A stretch of DNA of 35,885 nucleotides from Plesiocystis pacifica SIR-1. Lineage in GTDB: Bacteria; Myxococcota_A; Polyangia; Nannocystales; Nannocystaceae. How positions within the stretch are numbered: position 1 is the first letter of the stretch; each line of letters begins with the position of its first letter. Shown here piece after piece: positions 8,021 to 16,836 of this stretch. The notes under the pieces are model-generated. The model was not told where the DNA came from. It worked only from the letters and a program-made list of their open reading frames with translations, and did not search any database. The stretch lies in the NCBI RefSeq assembly GCF_000170895.1, contig NZ_ABCS01000098.1, positions 1-35,885 on the forward strand. The letters run 5' to 3'. Both the position numbers and the translations under genes were made by a program.

Positions 8021-8680
8021 ATGACCGGACTTCGGCCGCTCTCGCTCCTCGCCCTGCCCCCCGTCCTCGCCGTGTGCGCCGGGCTCTTCCCTGCGCCGGC
8101 CCACGGCGCCGCCTTGGACACGCCGAGCGATCCCGTCGCCGAAACCATGACCGATTCGACCGAGGCGATGGACGCCTTCCGGGCCAAGCAAGAGGCGGTC
8201 GTCGAGGCCGTCCGCGCGGGGGCCAGCGACGCCGAGCTCCAGGCCAAGGTCGACGAGCTGCTCGACTACGAGTGGCTGGCGACGGCAGCCCTGGGCGGGC
8301 CCAAGCACTACGCCAAGGTCTGCGGCGAGCGCTGCGGCGAGTTCCAGGGCCTGCTGACCCAGCTCATCCGCGCCAACTACCTGCGGATGATCCGCAAGGC
8401 CGAGAAGCACCCCATCGAGTACGTCGGCCAGGTCGCCGGACGCAACGGCATGTTCAAGGTGACCACGCGCCTCGAGATCGAGAAGCACGGTCGCCGGCAG
8501 ACCGTGACCGTCGCGTACACGATGCGCCAGACCGAGGGCGCCTGGCGGGTCCTCGACATCATCACCGACGACGTCAGCCTGGCCCGGACCTACAGCTACG
8601 AGTTCCGCAAGATCGTCGAGAAGGAAGGCATCGCGGGCGTCATCACCCGGCTCGAGGCCAAGCTCGACGCGCTCGATTGA
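8021..8680 (+). CDS. MlaC-like periplasmic phospholipid-binding protein
   Basis: A 219-residue protein with a Sec signal peptide (MTGLRPLSLLALPPVLAVCAG, probable cleavage after AHG near residue 29). The mature part fits the MlaC/Ttg2D family (Pfam PF05494): LLDYEWLATAALG early, a helix FQGLLTQLIRANYLRMI, then WRVLDIITDDVSLARTYSYEF and RKIVEKEGIAGVITRLEAKL at the end, the hallmark region of the family. Known members carry phospholipids across the periplasm between the inner-membrane MlaFEDB transporter and the outer membrane. No Mla ABC transporter gene is nearby, so this is an orphan in this window. CGERCGEF (about residues 107-114) has two cysteines that I do not recall in E. coli MlaC and could form a disulfide. 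The gene ends eight bases before the 3' end of the convergent tRNA-Gln gene. Confidence 0.82.
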   Translation: MTGLRPLSLLALPPVLAVCAGLFPAPAHGAALDTPSDPVAETMTDSTEAMDAFRAKQEAVVEAVRAGASDAELQAKVDELLDYEWLATAALGGPKHYAKVCGERCGEFQGLLTQLIRANYLRMIRKAEKHPIEYVGQVAGRNGMFKVTTRLEIEKHGRRQTVTVAYTMRQTEGAWRVLDIITDDVSLARTYSYEFRKIVEKEGIAGVITRLEAKLDALD

Positions 8681-8688
8681 TTGTGTGA

Positions 8689-8763
8689 ATGGGGAGGTGG
8701 GACTCGAACCCACGACCGCCGAGTTCAAAGCCCGGTGCTACCAGCCAGCTGAGCTACTCCCCA
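8689..8763 (-). tRNA. tRNA-Gln (anticodon UUG)
   Basis: Read on the minus strand, the cloverleaf is complete. The acceptor TGGGGAG pairs with CTCCCCA; the D arm GCT/AGC has a mismatched 13-22 pair; anticodon stem CCGGG pairs with CTCGG (one G-U) around loop CTTTGAA, giving anticodon TTG; the five-base variable region is CGGTC; T arm GTGGG/CCCAC encloses TTCGAGT. U1-A72 and the weak 13-22 pair are typical glutamine tRNA identity features. The discriminator base would be U (8689), unusual because G73 is common in tRNA-Gln, and no CCA is encoded. Total 74 bases plus discriminator. Confidence 0.9.
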
Positions 8764-8804
8764 ACGGGTCCCGTGGCGCTCGAAAGCAGCCAGGGACAAT
8801 GCGA

Positions 8805-8835
8805 AAGACCTCGACGCGGCGCACGTCGAGGTCTT
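8805..8835. repeat. 12-bp perfect inverted repeat
   Basis: Arms AAGACCTCGACG (8805-8816) and CGTCGAGGTCTT (8824-8835) around a seven-base loop, between the tRNA-Gln gene and the end of the leftward lipoprotein gene. There is no T-tract on either side, so it is not a typical intrinsic terminator. It may still end or process leftward transcripts upstream of the tRNA. Confidence 0.6.
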
Positions 8836-8876
8836 GGTTCGTGAAGGAACGCAGGGCCCAGCGTGCACGTTGCCGT

Positions 8877-8902
8877 GCCGGCTGGGTCGCTGCCCAGCCG
8901 GC
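8877..8902. repeat. 10-bp perfect inverted repeat
   Basis: Arms GCCGGCTGGG (8877-8886) and CCCAGCCGGC (8893-8902) around TCGCTG. It lies in the 231-base stretch between the tRNA-Gln gene and the lipoprotein gene and has no following T-tract. The role may be termination or RNA processing; this is inference. Confidence 0.6.
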
Positions 8903-8994
8903 TACACTTGGCGCTGTCGGGTCCCGAACATCACGACCACAAGCTAGTCGAAGCGCGCCCAGGCGCAAGCAGAGTTTTGGCCCAAACTTCAACT

Positions 8995-10134
8995 TCAGCC
9001 TGCGACGAGGGCCTGAAACCACGGCTCCCCGCGCACGCTCGCCAGGTCGCCGTCGGCCCGAGCCTTGGCGCGCAGCTCCGCTCCGCCCAGCTCGATCGCC
9101 CGCCTCAGCGGCGCCTTGGCCTCGTCGCCTGCGCCCCCCTTGGCCAGGGCGCAGGCCATGTTGAAGGGGTGCTTCCAGGCCCGCGGATCCGCCTGCGCGG
9201 CCTTGCCGAACAGCTCCGCCGCGCGCTCGGCCGCCGCTCGATCCCTCGCGCCCTTTTTGTGGTGCCCAAACGCCGCCTTGGCGTAGGCCTCGGCGGCGAG
9301 GGGGCCGAGCTCGACGAGGGTGAGCTCGAAGCCGTCGGAGCAGTCGCCCATCCACCCGTGGGCGAGGACGGCGAGGGTGCGGGCGTTTGGGGAGAGCACG
9401 GCGAGCTCGGGGTAGATGGTCCCGCCGCCGTCGAGGTCGAAGTCCTCGGCGAGCTCGATGGCGGGGGCCCACACCGGGGCGCCTCCGTCCTCGGCCTCGG
9501 CCTCGGCCTCGATGCCGAGCTCGAGGCTCCGCCCGCGGGCGCGCCAGACCACGCGCAGGTCGGCGCCGTAGGGCCACACCTGCTCGGGCACGGACAGCGT
9601 CGCTTTCAGGGCTTCGACGGCCTCACAGGTCTGCTCCGGGGACGCCTTCACGGTCCCGTCGAGGTTGATCTCGAAGCAGTCGCCGCAGTGGTCGGCGCAG
9701 CCCGTGGCGCAATAGCTGAAGCTCGAGCCGTCCTGGGTCCAGCCGAACACGCCGGGGTGGTCGAAGAAGGTGCCGACCTCCGGATCGAGGTGCTTGGTCG
9801 GCGACGCGGGCAGCTCTCCATCGCCGGCTCGGGTCGGCTCGAAGGTGATGGGTCCCGGCGAGAACGCGACGCCGCTGTCCCACGCGTCTTCGCTGGGCGC
9901 TTCCCCAGGCGCCTCGACGGGCTCTCCCGCGTCCTTCACCCCGGCGTCGCCTTCGCCCTCGACGGGCTCGGGCTCAGCCTTCTCGGGCGCCTCGTCCTCG
10001 CTGGGCGCCTTCGTCACCGCGTCGCCACGGAGCGGCCGCTCGTGCTCCGACTCCGCGCCCTGCGTGCACGCGAGGCCGACCACGGCCAGACACGGAGCGA
10101 GGAAGCGCGAACACGCGGGCAGGCTGCGGAGCAT
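8995..10134 (-). CDS. lipoprotein with C-terminal TPR-like helices
   Basis: A 379-residue protein. MLRSLPACSRFLAPCLAVVGLACTQG is a signal peptide with lipobox VGLAC. An acidic/Pro-rich linker follows (to about residue 80), then a domain with several cysteines (SYCATGCADHCGDCFEINLDG), then strands, and last a helical TPR-like part (AEAYAKAAFGHHKKGARDR, AAQADPRAWKHPFNMACALA, DEAKAPLRRAIELGG). The cysteine cluster may form disulfides or bind metal. The function is not known. ATG 10134 is preferred over an in-frame TTG at 10140, since TAGAGC (rc of 10141-10146) ends exactly six bases before ATG 10134, as at other genes here. Confidence 0.82.
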   Translation of the reverse strand: MLRSLPACSRFLAPCLAVVGLACTQGAESEHERPLRGDAVTKAPSEDEAPEKAEPEPVEGEGDAGVKDAGEPVEAPGEAPSEDAWDSGVAFSPGPITFEPTRAGDGELPASPTKHLDPEVGTFFDHPGVFGWTQDGSSFSYCATGCADHCGDCFEINLDGTVKASPEQTCEAVEALKATLSVPEQVWPYGADLRVVWRARGRSLELGIEAEAEAEDGGAPVWAPAIELAEDFDLDGGGTIYPELAVLSPNARTLAVLAHGWMGDCSDGFELTLVELGPLAAEAYAKAAFGHHKKGARDRAAAERAAELFGKAAQADPRAWKHPFNMACALAKGGAGDEAKAPLRRAIELGGAELRAKARADGDLASVRGEPWFQALVAG

Positions 10135-10140
10135 GCGCAA

Positions 10141-10146
10141 GCTCTA
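10141..10146 (-). promoter_or_regulatory. TANNNN box (TAGAGC), six bases before ATG 10134
   Basis: Reverse complement TAGAGC, then CTTGCG-type spacing of six bases (10135-10140), then ATG. It implies leaderless transcription and decides between the TTG and ATG starts. Confidence 0.45.
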
Positions 10147-10230
10147 CCACGTCTACCGGTGGGGAAACGCGAGAGCGGCCCGCTGCACCGCAGCGAACCG
10201 CTCTTTTGGGCCTCGACCCGGACCGCAGCG

Positions 10231-10503
10231 TCAGACCAGGGGCATGGCAGCCCGCGCCGCGGCGAGCTCCTTGCTCAGGCGCAGCTCATAGAGCGCGCGC
10301 TCGTCGGGGTCGAGCTCGTCGAGGTCGGTGGTCGTCTCGACGCGCAGCACGTCGCCGTTGGCCCCCGCCTTCTCGTGGATCTCGGTCAGCCAGCTTCGCC
10401 CGGTCCCGGGGTCGTGGCTGAGCAGCCGGCTATACCCCGTCCGCCCCTTGTCCCGGCGGTAGACCTCGAAGCTCTTCACCGCGCCGTGCAATGCCGCGTT
10501 CAT
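10231..10503 (-). CDS. small hypothetical protein, 90 aa
   Basis: A 90-residue leftward ORF, MNAALHGAVKSFEVYRRDKG..., with normal high-GC codon usage. It has a short strand-rich N-terminal half (FEVYRRDKGRTGYSRLLSHD, SWLTEIHEKAG, VLRVETTTDLDEL) and a C-terminal helix (DPDERALYELRLSKELAAAR). No signal peptide, no recognised domain. It stands alone, with TAGGTT (rc of 10513-10518) nine bases before ATG 10503 as a possible -10 box. The codon pattern supports a real gene, but the size leaves doubt. Confidence 0.55.
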   Translation of the reverse strand: MNAALHGAVKSFEVYRRDKGRTGYSRLLSHDPGTGRSWLTEIHEKAGANGDVLRVETTTDLDELDPDERALYELRLSKELAAARAAMPLV

Positions 10504-10840
10504 CTGCGGCGGAACCTAGGCGCTGATCCTCGACAGCGCAACTGGCCTTTGGACGAGTCGTGCAGGTGGGGAGCGCTCGGGGTCGCGCCCGTTCACGCCT
10601 ACCGTGCAAGCCCGCAACCTTCGCGAGACTCGGTGCTAGAGCCGTCACGTAGTCGAATGATTGCCATCGCAATTTGACCGGTGAGGCGACAGGGAATCGG
10701 ACTTCGCGACGAGACAGCTCACGATGATCTCGGCATTTTTTCAACGGGCGCGTCGCCCACCCAACCCAGAGCCTCACGCAAACCCCACCCTCAGTGCGGT
10801 CGATTCTCGCGCACGCTCGAGGCGCTTGGGTCGAAATGCC
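10504..10840. other. intergenic region, 337 bases
   Basis: No convincing gene or RNA. The middle (about 10630-10750) is less GC-rich than its surroundings and holds TTTTTT at 10737-10742 without a preceding stable hairpin. It lies between the 5' end of the small hypothetical gene and the 3' end of the vWA lipoprotein gene, so it probably carries the promoter of the former. Confidence 0.5.
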
Positions 10841-11866
10841 TCACTCGACTTCGGTGAAGCCTGCGCAGGCCTCGACGATGATGTTCAAGCTCGCGTCGAA
10901 GAAGGGCGTGTAGTCGTCGGCGCACACGTCCCCCATGCGCCCGTAGGTGAAGGCGTCGGTGAATTCTTTGATGCGCTTGGACAGCTGCGCGTCTTCGTAG
11001 GGCACGCCTGGCTTGCACGCGTTGGGCGGCAGCACGCCGGCCAGCGAGAGCACGACGACGTTGGTCTCGAGGCCCTTGGTCGCGATCATCGCGTCGATCC
11101 AGTCGGCTGGATGGCCCGGGCTTCCGGTGTGGACCTGGGTCTGCACGGCGCCGTCGTCCTCGTCGGTGATCAGCACCAAGACGAGCAGCGCGTCGTCGCG
11201 GAGGAAGCCCTCGTTGCAGCCGCCGGGGCCGGCCTGCTCGGGGCCGATGGCCGTGAGCGCAGCTTCCAGCTGGTGCTCGTCGCCGCTGCCGTCGATGCCG
11301 ACCTTCGCCGCGCAGGTGAAGGCCGCGTCGAGGTCGTCGGCGAGGCTGATGAAGCGGCCCTCGGCCCACGGCCCGCACTCGCCCTGGTCGGTCTGCGTGA
11401 CCAGGGCGCCGATGCTCTGGCAGCCCTCGACGTTGTGGGCGTAGGCGTCCGTGGTCACCACGCCGATGTGATAGTCGTTGGTCTCGGTCAGGTTGGCCTG
11501 GATGCCGGCGATGAAGCCCTCGAAGCTCGTCGCCAGGCTGTCCTGCTCGGCCATCATGCTGTTCGAGTTGTCGACCACGAACAGCAGATCGACGGCCTTG
11601 CAGTCGGGCAGGGGCAGCTCCTCGGGCATGTCGAGCTTGTCGCCGCCGGGCCCCTCCTCGGCCTCGTCGCCGTCGTCGGGGGTCGGCTCGGCATCCCCGC
11701 CGCCCTCCTCGTCCTCCCACCACGGGGTCTGCGGACCCTCCCAGTCGCTGTCGTCGGAGCCCTCCGAGGAGTAGACGACCTGCTGGCAGCCACCGAGGAC
11801 GAGCACGCTCGCCACGGCCACCGCCGGCCACCGCCCTCGCCCCTTCCCTGCGTCCGCTCGCGCCAT
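10841..11866 (-). CDS. von Willebrand factor A domain lipoprotein
   Basis: A 341-residue protein. MARADAGKGRGRWPAVAVAS leads into a lipobox LVLGGC (Cys27), then a Gly/Asp/Glu/Pro/Trp linker to about residue 85. The vWA domain starts at DLLFVVDNSNSMM, with the metal-binding DXSXS motif at Asp99, Ser101 and Ser103. Later strands are YHIGVVTTDAY (about 144-154), ALLVLVLITDEDD, a second acidic metal/strand element, and TNVVVLSLAGV. Cysteines pair-like through the domain suggest disulfides in an exported protein. vWA proteins mediate metal-dependent protein contacts; the partner is unknown. The longer frame to 11977 is rejected because it overlaps the end of the GST gene and hides the signal peptide. 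TAGTGG lies five bases before ATG 11866. Confidence 0.87.
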   Translation of the reverse strand: MARADAGKGRGRWPAVAVASVLVLGGCQQVVYSSEGSDDSDWEGPQTPWWEDEEGGGDAEPTPDDGDEAEEGPGGDKLDMPEELPLPDCKAVDLLFVVDNSNSMMAEQDSLATSFEGFIAGIQANLTETNDYHIGVVTTDAYAHNVEGCQSIGALVTQTDQGECGPWAEGRFISLADDLDAAFTCAAKVGIDGSGDEHQLEAALTAIGPEQAGPGGCNEGFLRDDALLVLVLITDEDDGAVQTQVHTGSPGHPADWIDAMIATKGLETNVVVLSLAGVLPPNACKPGVPYEDAQLSKRIKEFTDAFTYGRMGDVCADDYTPFFDASLNIIVEACAGFTEVE

Positions 11867-11945
11867 CGACCCCACTAACCTACAAGGCCGACCGCGCTTT
11901 CGCACGGCGCTCCCGCGAAAGCGAGATCGGCGCGAGCGCCGCTGC

Positions 11946-12572
11946 TCAACCCCGAGCCGCGATCCGGCGGTCGTCATCCGCCAGCAGTCGCTGGACTGCC
12001 GGCCGCTGGAGCGCCCGGCGCTGGTACTCGGACAGCGCAGGCGAGGACTCGATCGACACCTCCGCGCGCCCGAGCAGGGTCAGGATCCACGTCAGGTACG
12101 CGTCCGCCACGGACCACGCGTCATCGACGAGGTAGGCCTGGGTCCCCAGCGCGGCCTCGATGAGCTCCAGTCGCGCGGGCGTGAGGGCGCGGAAGTTGTC
12201 TTTCACCGCGTCGGTGGCCTCGGGATAAAAGACCACCCGAAACAGCTTGGTGTGCAGCTCCGTGGACAGAAAGCACAGCCACTGCAGCTGCCGGTAGTAG
12301 GCCGCGCTCCCGGGCTCCCGCCGCACGGGCGCGGTCGCGTGGTCCTGGACCCACAGCAGCGCCGCGACGGTCTCTCGGATCACCACTCCCGACTCGAGCA
12401 GCAGCACGGACACCGTCCCGAGGGGGTTGAGCTCCAGCAGCGAGCGGCCGTCCTCGAGCACGCGCGTGCGCGGGTCGTTCTCGATGAGCCCGAGCTCGAC
12501 CCCGCCCTCGGCCGCGGCGATGCGCACCGCCAGGGAGCAGTAACGAGGCGAGTGGACCAGCGTCGCAGCCAC
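11946..12572 (-). CDS. glutathione S-transferase
   Basis: About 208 residues, the usual GST length. The N-terminal thioredoxin-like half has HSPRYCSLAVRIAAAEGGV (the Ser/Cys region used by beta-class GSTs), LLELNPLGTVSVLLLESG with the cis-Pro position shifted to Val, and the ET pair in VVIRETVAALLW. The helical half has LQWLCFLSTELHTKLFRVVF, like beta-class GstA, and the N-capping box DAWSVADAYLTWILTL. It should bind glutathione in the cytoplasm. The glutathione site looks non-standard (SVLLLE where NPKGQVP-like sequence is usual), so activity may be altered. GTG 12572 is the preferred start because TATCAC ends six bases before it; the frame continues upstream to 12698 with basic low-complexity sequence. 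Divergent from the hydroxylase operon, 219 bases apart. Confidence 0.83.
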   Translation of the reverse strand: MAATLVHSPRYCSLAVRIAAAEGGVELGLIENDPRTRVLEDGRSLLELNPLGTVSVLLLESGVVIRETVAALLWVQDHATAPVRREPGSAAYYRQLQWLCFLSTELHTKLFRVVFYPEATDAVKDNFRALTPARLELIEAALGTQAYLVDDAWSVADAYLTWILTLLGRAEVSIESSPALSEYQRRALQRPAVQRLLADDDRRIAARG

Positions 12573-12578
12573 GGCCCG

Positions 12579-12584
12579 GTGATA
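12579..12584 (-). promoter_or_regulatory. TANNNN box (TATCAC), six bases before GTG 12572
   Basis: Reverse complement reads TATCAC, CGGGCC, GTG. The six-base spacing matches other starts in the window and supports GTG as the start of the GST gene. Confidence 0.45.
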
Positions 12585-12791
12585 CCACCGCGGCGCCTGC
12601 CTCAGCCGGGCTCGTCGACGCGTCCGTGGCCCCGTCGATCTCATCCCGATCGGCGCCGCCCACCGTGGGCGAGCGCGCTCCCTTCGCACCTTCGCCACGC
12701 TCGCGGCTGGCGAGGGTGACAGAGCTTTCGCACGACAGGGTCACGATGGCCGACCTTGCGTCCCTGGGACCAGGCGGCGAACCTACGGTCC

Positions 12792-13328
<537 letters not shown>

Positions 13329-13338
13329 GAGGAACACG

Positions 13339-15789
13339 ATGGCCTACGAACCCAAGCCCGAGTCCAGGACCGAGCACGCCGACGCCCCCGAGTGGAAGCT
13401 CGGCAAGTCGCACCGCAAGGTCGACGCCATGGAGCGCATGCGGGGGGTCACCCGCTACACCGACGACATCAAGCTCCCCGGCCTGCTGCACTGCAAGATC
13501 CTGCGCAGCCCCCACGCCCACGCGAAGATCCTGTCGATCGACACCAGCCGCGCCGAGGCCATGGACGGCGTGCACGCCGTGGTCACCGGCGAGGAGCTGA
13601 GCATCCCCTACGGCATCATCCCGTGGACCCCCGACGAGACCGCCCTGGCCGTCGGCAAGGTCTGCTATGTCGGCGACGGGGTCGCGGCCGTGGCCGCCGT
13701 CGACGAGGACACGGCCATCGCCGCGTGCGCGGCCATCGAGGTGCTCTACGAGCCCCTGCCCGCCTACTACGACCCGGAGAAGTCCCTCGAGGCCACGGCC
13801 AAGAACGCCGACGGGAGCTACACCGGCGCCGACGGCAAGGGCGTCGCCATCAACCCCTACGCCCGCCGCGGCAACCGCAGCAAGAACGTCGTGCTCGAGT
13901 TCGGCGAGGTCGACCCCGCCATCGACCAGGCCGAGCTCATCATCGAGGGCGACTACTTCTTCGAGGGCACGACCCACGGCGCCATCGAGCCGCACTGCGC
14001 CGTCGCCAAGGTCGAGCCCAACGGCATGCTCACGGTGTGGTCGGCGACCCAGGTCAGCCACTACCTGCACCGCGAGCTGGCCAAGGTGCTCGAGCGCCCG
14101 GCCAACACCATCCGCGTGATCCAGCCGCCGCTGGGCGGCGCCTTCGGTGGCAAGTCCGAGCCCTTCGACCTCGAGTTTTGCGTCGCCAAGCTGGCGATGA
14201 AGACGGGCCGCCCGGTCAAGTGCCTCTACACCCGCGAGGAAGTGTTCTACTCCCACCGCGGCCGCCACCCGATGAAGATGAAGTACCGCACGGGCTTCAC
14301 CAAGGAGGGCAAGATCACCGGGGTCGCGGCCCGCACCTTCCTCGACGGCGGCGCCTACTCGAGCTTCGGCCTGGTCACGACCTACTACTCGGGCCAGCTG
14401 CTGTGCGCGCCCTACCGCTTCCCGGCCTACCGCTTCCACTCGACCCGGGCCTACACCAACAAGCCCGCGTGCGGGCCCAAGCGCGGCCACGGCTCGGTCC
14501 AGCCGCGCTTCGCCATCGAGGTCCAGATGGACAAGGCCGCCGTCGAGCTCGGCCTCGATCCCTTCGAGCTGCGCCGGCGCAACGACATCGGCGCGGGCGG
14601 AGAGACCGTCAACGACTTCAAGATCGGGAGTAACGGCTTCCTCGAATGCCTCGAGCAGGTCGAGGCGGCCTCGGAGTGGACCGAGCGCAAGCCCGAGCTC
14701 GGCTACGGCCGCGGCCTCGGGGTCGCCGGCAGCACCTACATCTCCGGCACCAACTACCCCATCTACCCCAACGACATGCCCCAGGCCGCCGTGCAGGTGA
14801 CCCTGGATCGCAGCGGGCGGGCGCGGGTGTTCTCCGGCGCCAACGACATCGGCCAGGGCAGCAACACCATGCTCGCGGTCATCGTCGCCGCCGAGCTCGG
14901 CCTCGAGCTCGACGACGTCCGCGTGCTCTCGGCCGACACCGATCTATGCCCCGTCGATCTCGGCGCCTACAGCTCGCGCATCACCTTGATGGTCGGCAAC
15001 GCGTGCATGGAGGCCGCCCAGAAGCTCCGCCGCAAGGTCCGCGAGTCCGTGGCCAAGCGCTGGGAGGTGCCCAAAAAGCGCGTGACCCTGGTCGAGCGCA
15101 AGGCCATGGACATCGAGAACCCCGAGCAGTCCGTGCCCATCGCCGAGGCCTTCCAGTGGGCCGAGTCCGACCACGGCCTGCTCGGTGAGATCGGCAGCTA
15201 CAACACGCCCAAGGACCGCCACGGGGACTACCGCGGCGGGACCATCGGCGCGTCCCCGGCCTACAGCTTCACCGCGCACGTCGCCGACGTCAGCGTGGAC
15301 CCGGAGACCGGCGTGGTCACGGTCCACGACATCTGGGTCGCCCACGACTGCGGCAAGGCCCTGAGCCGCCGAATTGTCGAGGGCCAGATGGAGGGCTCGG
15401 CCTACATGGGCTTCGGCGAGGCCATCATGGAGCGCCACGACGTCGACCCCGACCACTCCGGCGTGCACATCGGCCCGAGCCTGCTCGACTACCGCATGCC
15501 GACCTTCCTCGACACCCCGGACCTGCACGCGCTGATCGTCGAGGCCCCGGACCCGCAGGGCCCCTACGGCGCCAAGGAGGCCGGCGAGGGCCCGCTGCAC
15601 CCGAGCATCCCGGCCATCGCCAACGCCATCTACGACGCCGTCGGCGTGCGCATCGACACCCTGCCCTTCAGCCCGCCCAAGGTCCTCGCGGCCATCCTCG
15701 AGCGCCAGGAAAAAGAGCGCAACGGCGAGCTGCCGGTGTTCAAGGCCGACAAGCGCGGCGACATCAACGACGGACGGAGGAGCGCCTGA
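13339..15789 (+). CDS. hcrA: molybdenum hydroxylase large subunit (4-hydroxybenzoyl-CoA reductase alpha-like)
   Basis: 816 residues, binding the molybdopterin cytosine dinucleotide cofactor. Landmarks are GVTRYTDDIKLPG (36-48), KILRSPHAHAKILSIDTS (53-70), the LGGAFGGKSEP loop (265-275), GQGSNTM (505-511), then DVRVLSADT and SSRITLMVGNA, and the active-site GAKEAGEGP with catalytic Glu747. From memory, blocks such as GQGSNTM, YSSR.T.MVGNA and DP.GP.GAKEA.EG agree closely with HcrA of Thauera aromatica, better than with CO or xanthine dehydrogenases; no CoxL CSFR loop is seen. AGAGGA (13328-13333) is a good ribosome site five bases before ATG 13339. Cytoplasmic, with the two partner subunits on either side. 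No obvious CoA ligase or MocA/CoxD-like maturation gene lies in the window. Confidence 0.88.
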   Translation: MAYEPKPESRTEHADAPEWKLGKSHRKVDAMERMRGVTRYTDDIKLPGLLHCKILRSPHAHAKILSIDTSRAEAMDGVHAVVTGEELSIPYGIIPWTPDETALAVGKVCYVGDGVAAVAAVDEDTAIAACAAIEVLYEPLPAYYDPEKSLEATAKNADGSYTGADGKGVAINPYARRGNRSKNVVLEFGEVDPAIDQAELIIEGDYFFEGTTHGAIEPHCAVAKVEPNGMLTVWSATQVSHYLHRELAKVLERPANTIRVIQPPLGGAFGGKSEPFDLEFCVAKLAMKTGRPVKCLYTREEVFYSHRGRHPMKMKYRTGFTKEGKITGVAARTFLDGGAYSSFGLVTTYYSGQLLCAPYRFPAYRFHSTRAYTNKPACGPKRGHGSVQPRFAIEVQMDKAAVELGLDPFELRRRNDIGAGGETVNDFKIGSNGFLECLEQVEAASEWTERKPELGYGRGLGVAGSTYISGTNYPIYPNDMPQAAVQVTLDRSGRARVFSGANDIGQGSNTMLAVIVAAELGLELDDVRVLSADTDLCPVDLGAYSSRITLMVGNACMEAAQKLRRKVRESVAKRWEVPKKRVTLVERKAMDIENPEQSVPIAEAFQWAESDHGLLGEIGSYNTPKDRHGDYRGGTIGASPAYSFTAHVADVSVDPETGVVTVHDIWVAHDCGKALSRRIVEGQMEGSAYMGFGEAIMERHDVDPDHSGVHIGPSLLDYRMPTFLDTPDLHALIVEAPDPQGPYGAKEAGEGPLHPSIPAIANAIYDAVGVRIDTLPFSPPKVLAAILERQEKERNGELPVFKADKRGDINDGRRSA

Positions 15790-16805
15790 TGCTGCGTCTA
15801 CCCCAATTTGGCGTCGAGCTGCCCGAGACCGTGGACGCCGTGGTCGCGCTGCTGCGCGACAACCCGAGCGCCCGCATCGTCGCTGGCGGCACCGACATCC
15901 TGCCCAACCTCAAGCACCGCCTCGACGAGCCCCCCAAGCTGATCAGCCTGGCCATGGTCCGCGAGCTGCGGACCATCGAGCTGGACGCTTCTGGCGAAGG
16001 TTCGGACCTGGTCATCGGCGCCGGCATGACCCTCACCGAGGTCAGCGAGCACCCCCTGGTCCGCGAGCACTTCCCCAGCCTGGCCAAGGCCGCAGGCCTC
16101 GTCGCCAGCCCGCTGATCCGCAACATGGGCACCATCGGCGGCAACCTCAACCTCGACACGCGCTGCCGCTACGTCAACCAGACCCACTTTTGGCGGCAGG
16201 CCCTGGGCGGCGGCTGCCTCAAGTCCGAGGGCAACGTCTGCCACGTCGTGCCCAAGGGCCGCAACTGCGTCGCCGCCATGAGCTCCGACTGCGTGCCCGT
16301 GCTGATCAGCCAAGGCGCCGTGATCGAGCAGGTCGGCACCGCCAACGAGGCCGGCAAGCGCAGCGTGCCCGCGGGCGAGTACTTCCGCGCCGACGGCCTG
16401 CGCCACACCGTGCGCGAGGACGGCGAGCTCACCGTCGCCATCCGCCTGCCCCTGCCCAGCACCCCGCGACGCAGCGCCTACGCCAAGTGGTCCGTGCGCC
16501 AGAGCATCGACTTCCCCCTGGTGTCCGTCGCCCTGCGCTTCGACCTCGACCAGGACTCGCCCCACGGCGTCGTCCAGGGCCTGACCGTCGTCGCCGGCGT
16601 GCTCGGGGCCAAGCCGCGCCTGGTCACCAAGCTCGACGACGCGCTCGGCAAGAAGCTCTCGGACCCGGCCTTGAGCCGGATCGTCAGCGAGCGGGTCCAC
16701 AAGCAGTGCAAGCCCCTCGAGAACGTGCCCTTCGAGGCGCCCTACCGGCGGCAGATGCTGGCCGTGTATACGCGGCGGGCGATCGAAGCGCTGACGGCGG
16801 ACTGA
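15789..16805 (+). CDS. hcrB: molybdenum hydroxylase FAD subunit with 4Fe-4S insertion (HcrB-like)
   Basis: 338 residues of the FAD-binding medium subunit. FAD motifs are IVAGGTDILPNLK (30-42) and RNMGTIGGNLNLDTRC (111-126). Between the two FAD motifs and the C-terminal domain lies an insertion with Cys126, Cys143, Cys151 and Cys160 (DTRC, GGGCLK, NVCHV, RNC). In 4-hydroxybenzoyl-CoA reductase beta the same positions, almost equally spaced, hold an extra 4Fe-4S cluster that lets the enzyme take electrons from ferredoxin for reductive dehydroxylation. The surrounding YVNQTHFWRQ also matches. ATG overlaps the large-subunit stop by one base (TGATG), and GGAGG at 15776-15780 is the ribosome site, so translation is coupled. 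Last gene of the operon; a hairpin follows at 16837. Confidence 0.9.
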   Translation: MLRLPQFGVELPETVDAVVALLRDNPSARIVAGGTDILPNLKHRLDEPPKLISLAMVRELRTIELDASGEGSDLVIGAGMTLTEVSEHPLVREHFPSLAKAAGLVASPLIRNMGTIGGNLNLDTRCRYVNQTHFWRQALGGGCLKSEGNVCHVVPKGRNCVAAMSSDCVPVLISQGAVIEQVGTANEAGKRSVPAGEYFRADGLRHTVREDGELTVAIRLPLPSTPRRSAYAKWSVRQSIDFPLVSVALRFDLDQDSPHGVVQGLTVVAGVLGAKPRLVTKLDDALGKKLSDPALSRIVSERVHKQCKPLENVPFEAPYRRQMLAVYTRRAIEALTAD

Positions 16806-16836
16806 GGGCCGACGTCCTCCCATCCAGAGATCCGAA

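Noticed and set aside
11867..11977. N-terminal extension of the vWA lipoprotein
   Set aside because: It would overlap the GST gene's 3' end, is Arg-rich, and would bury the lipobox signal peptide that starts at ATG 11866.
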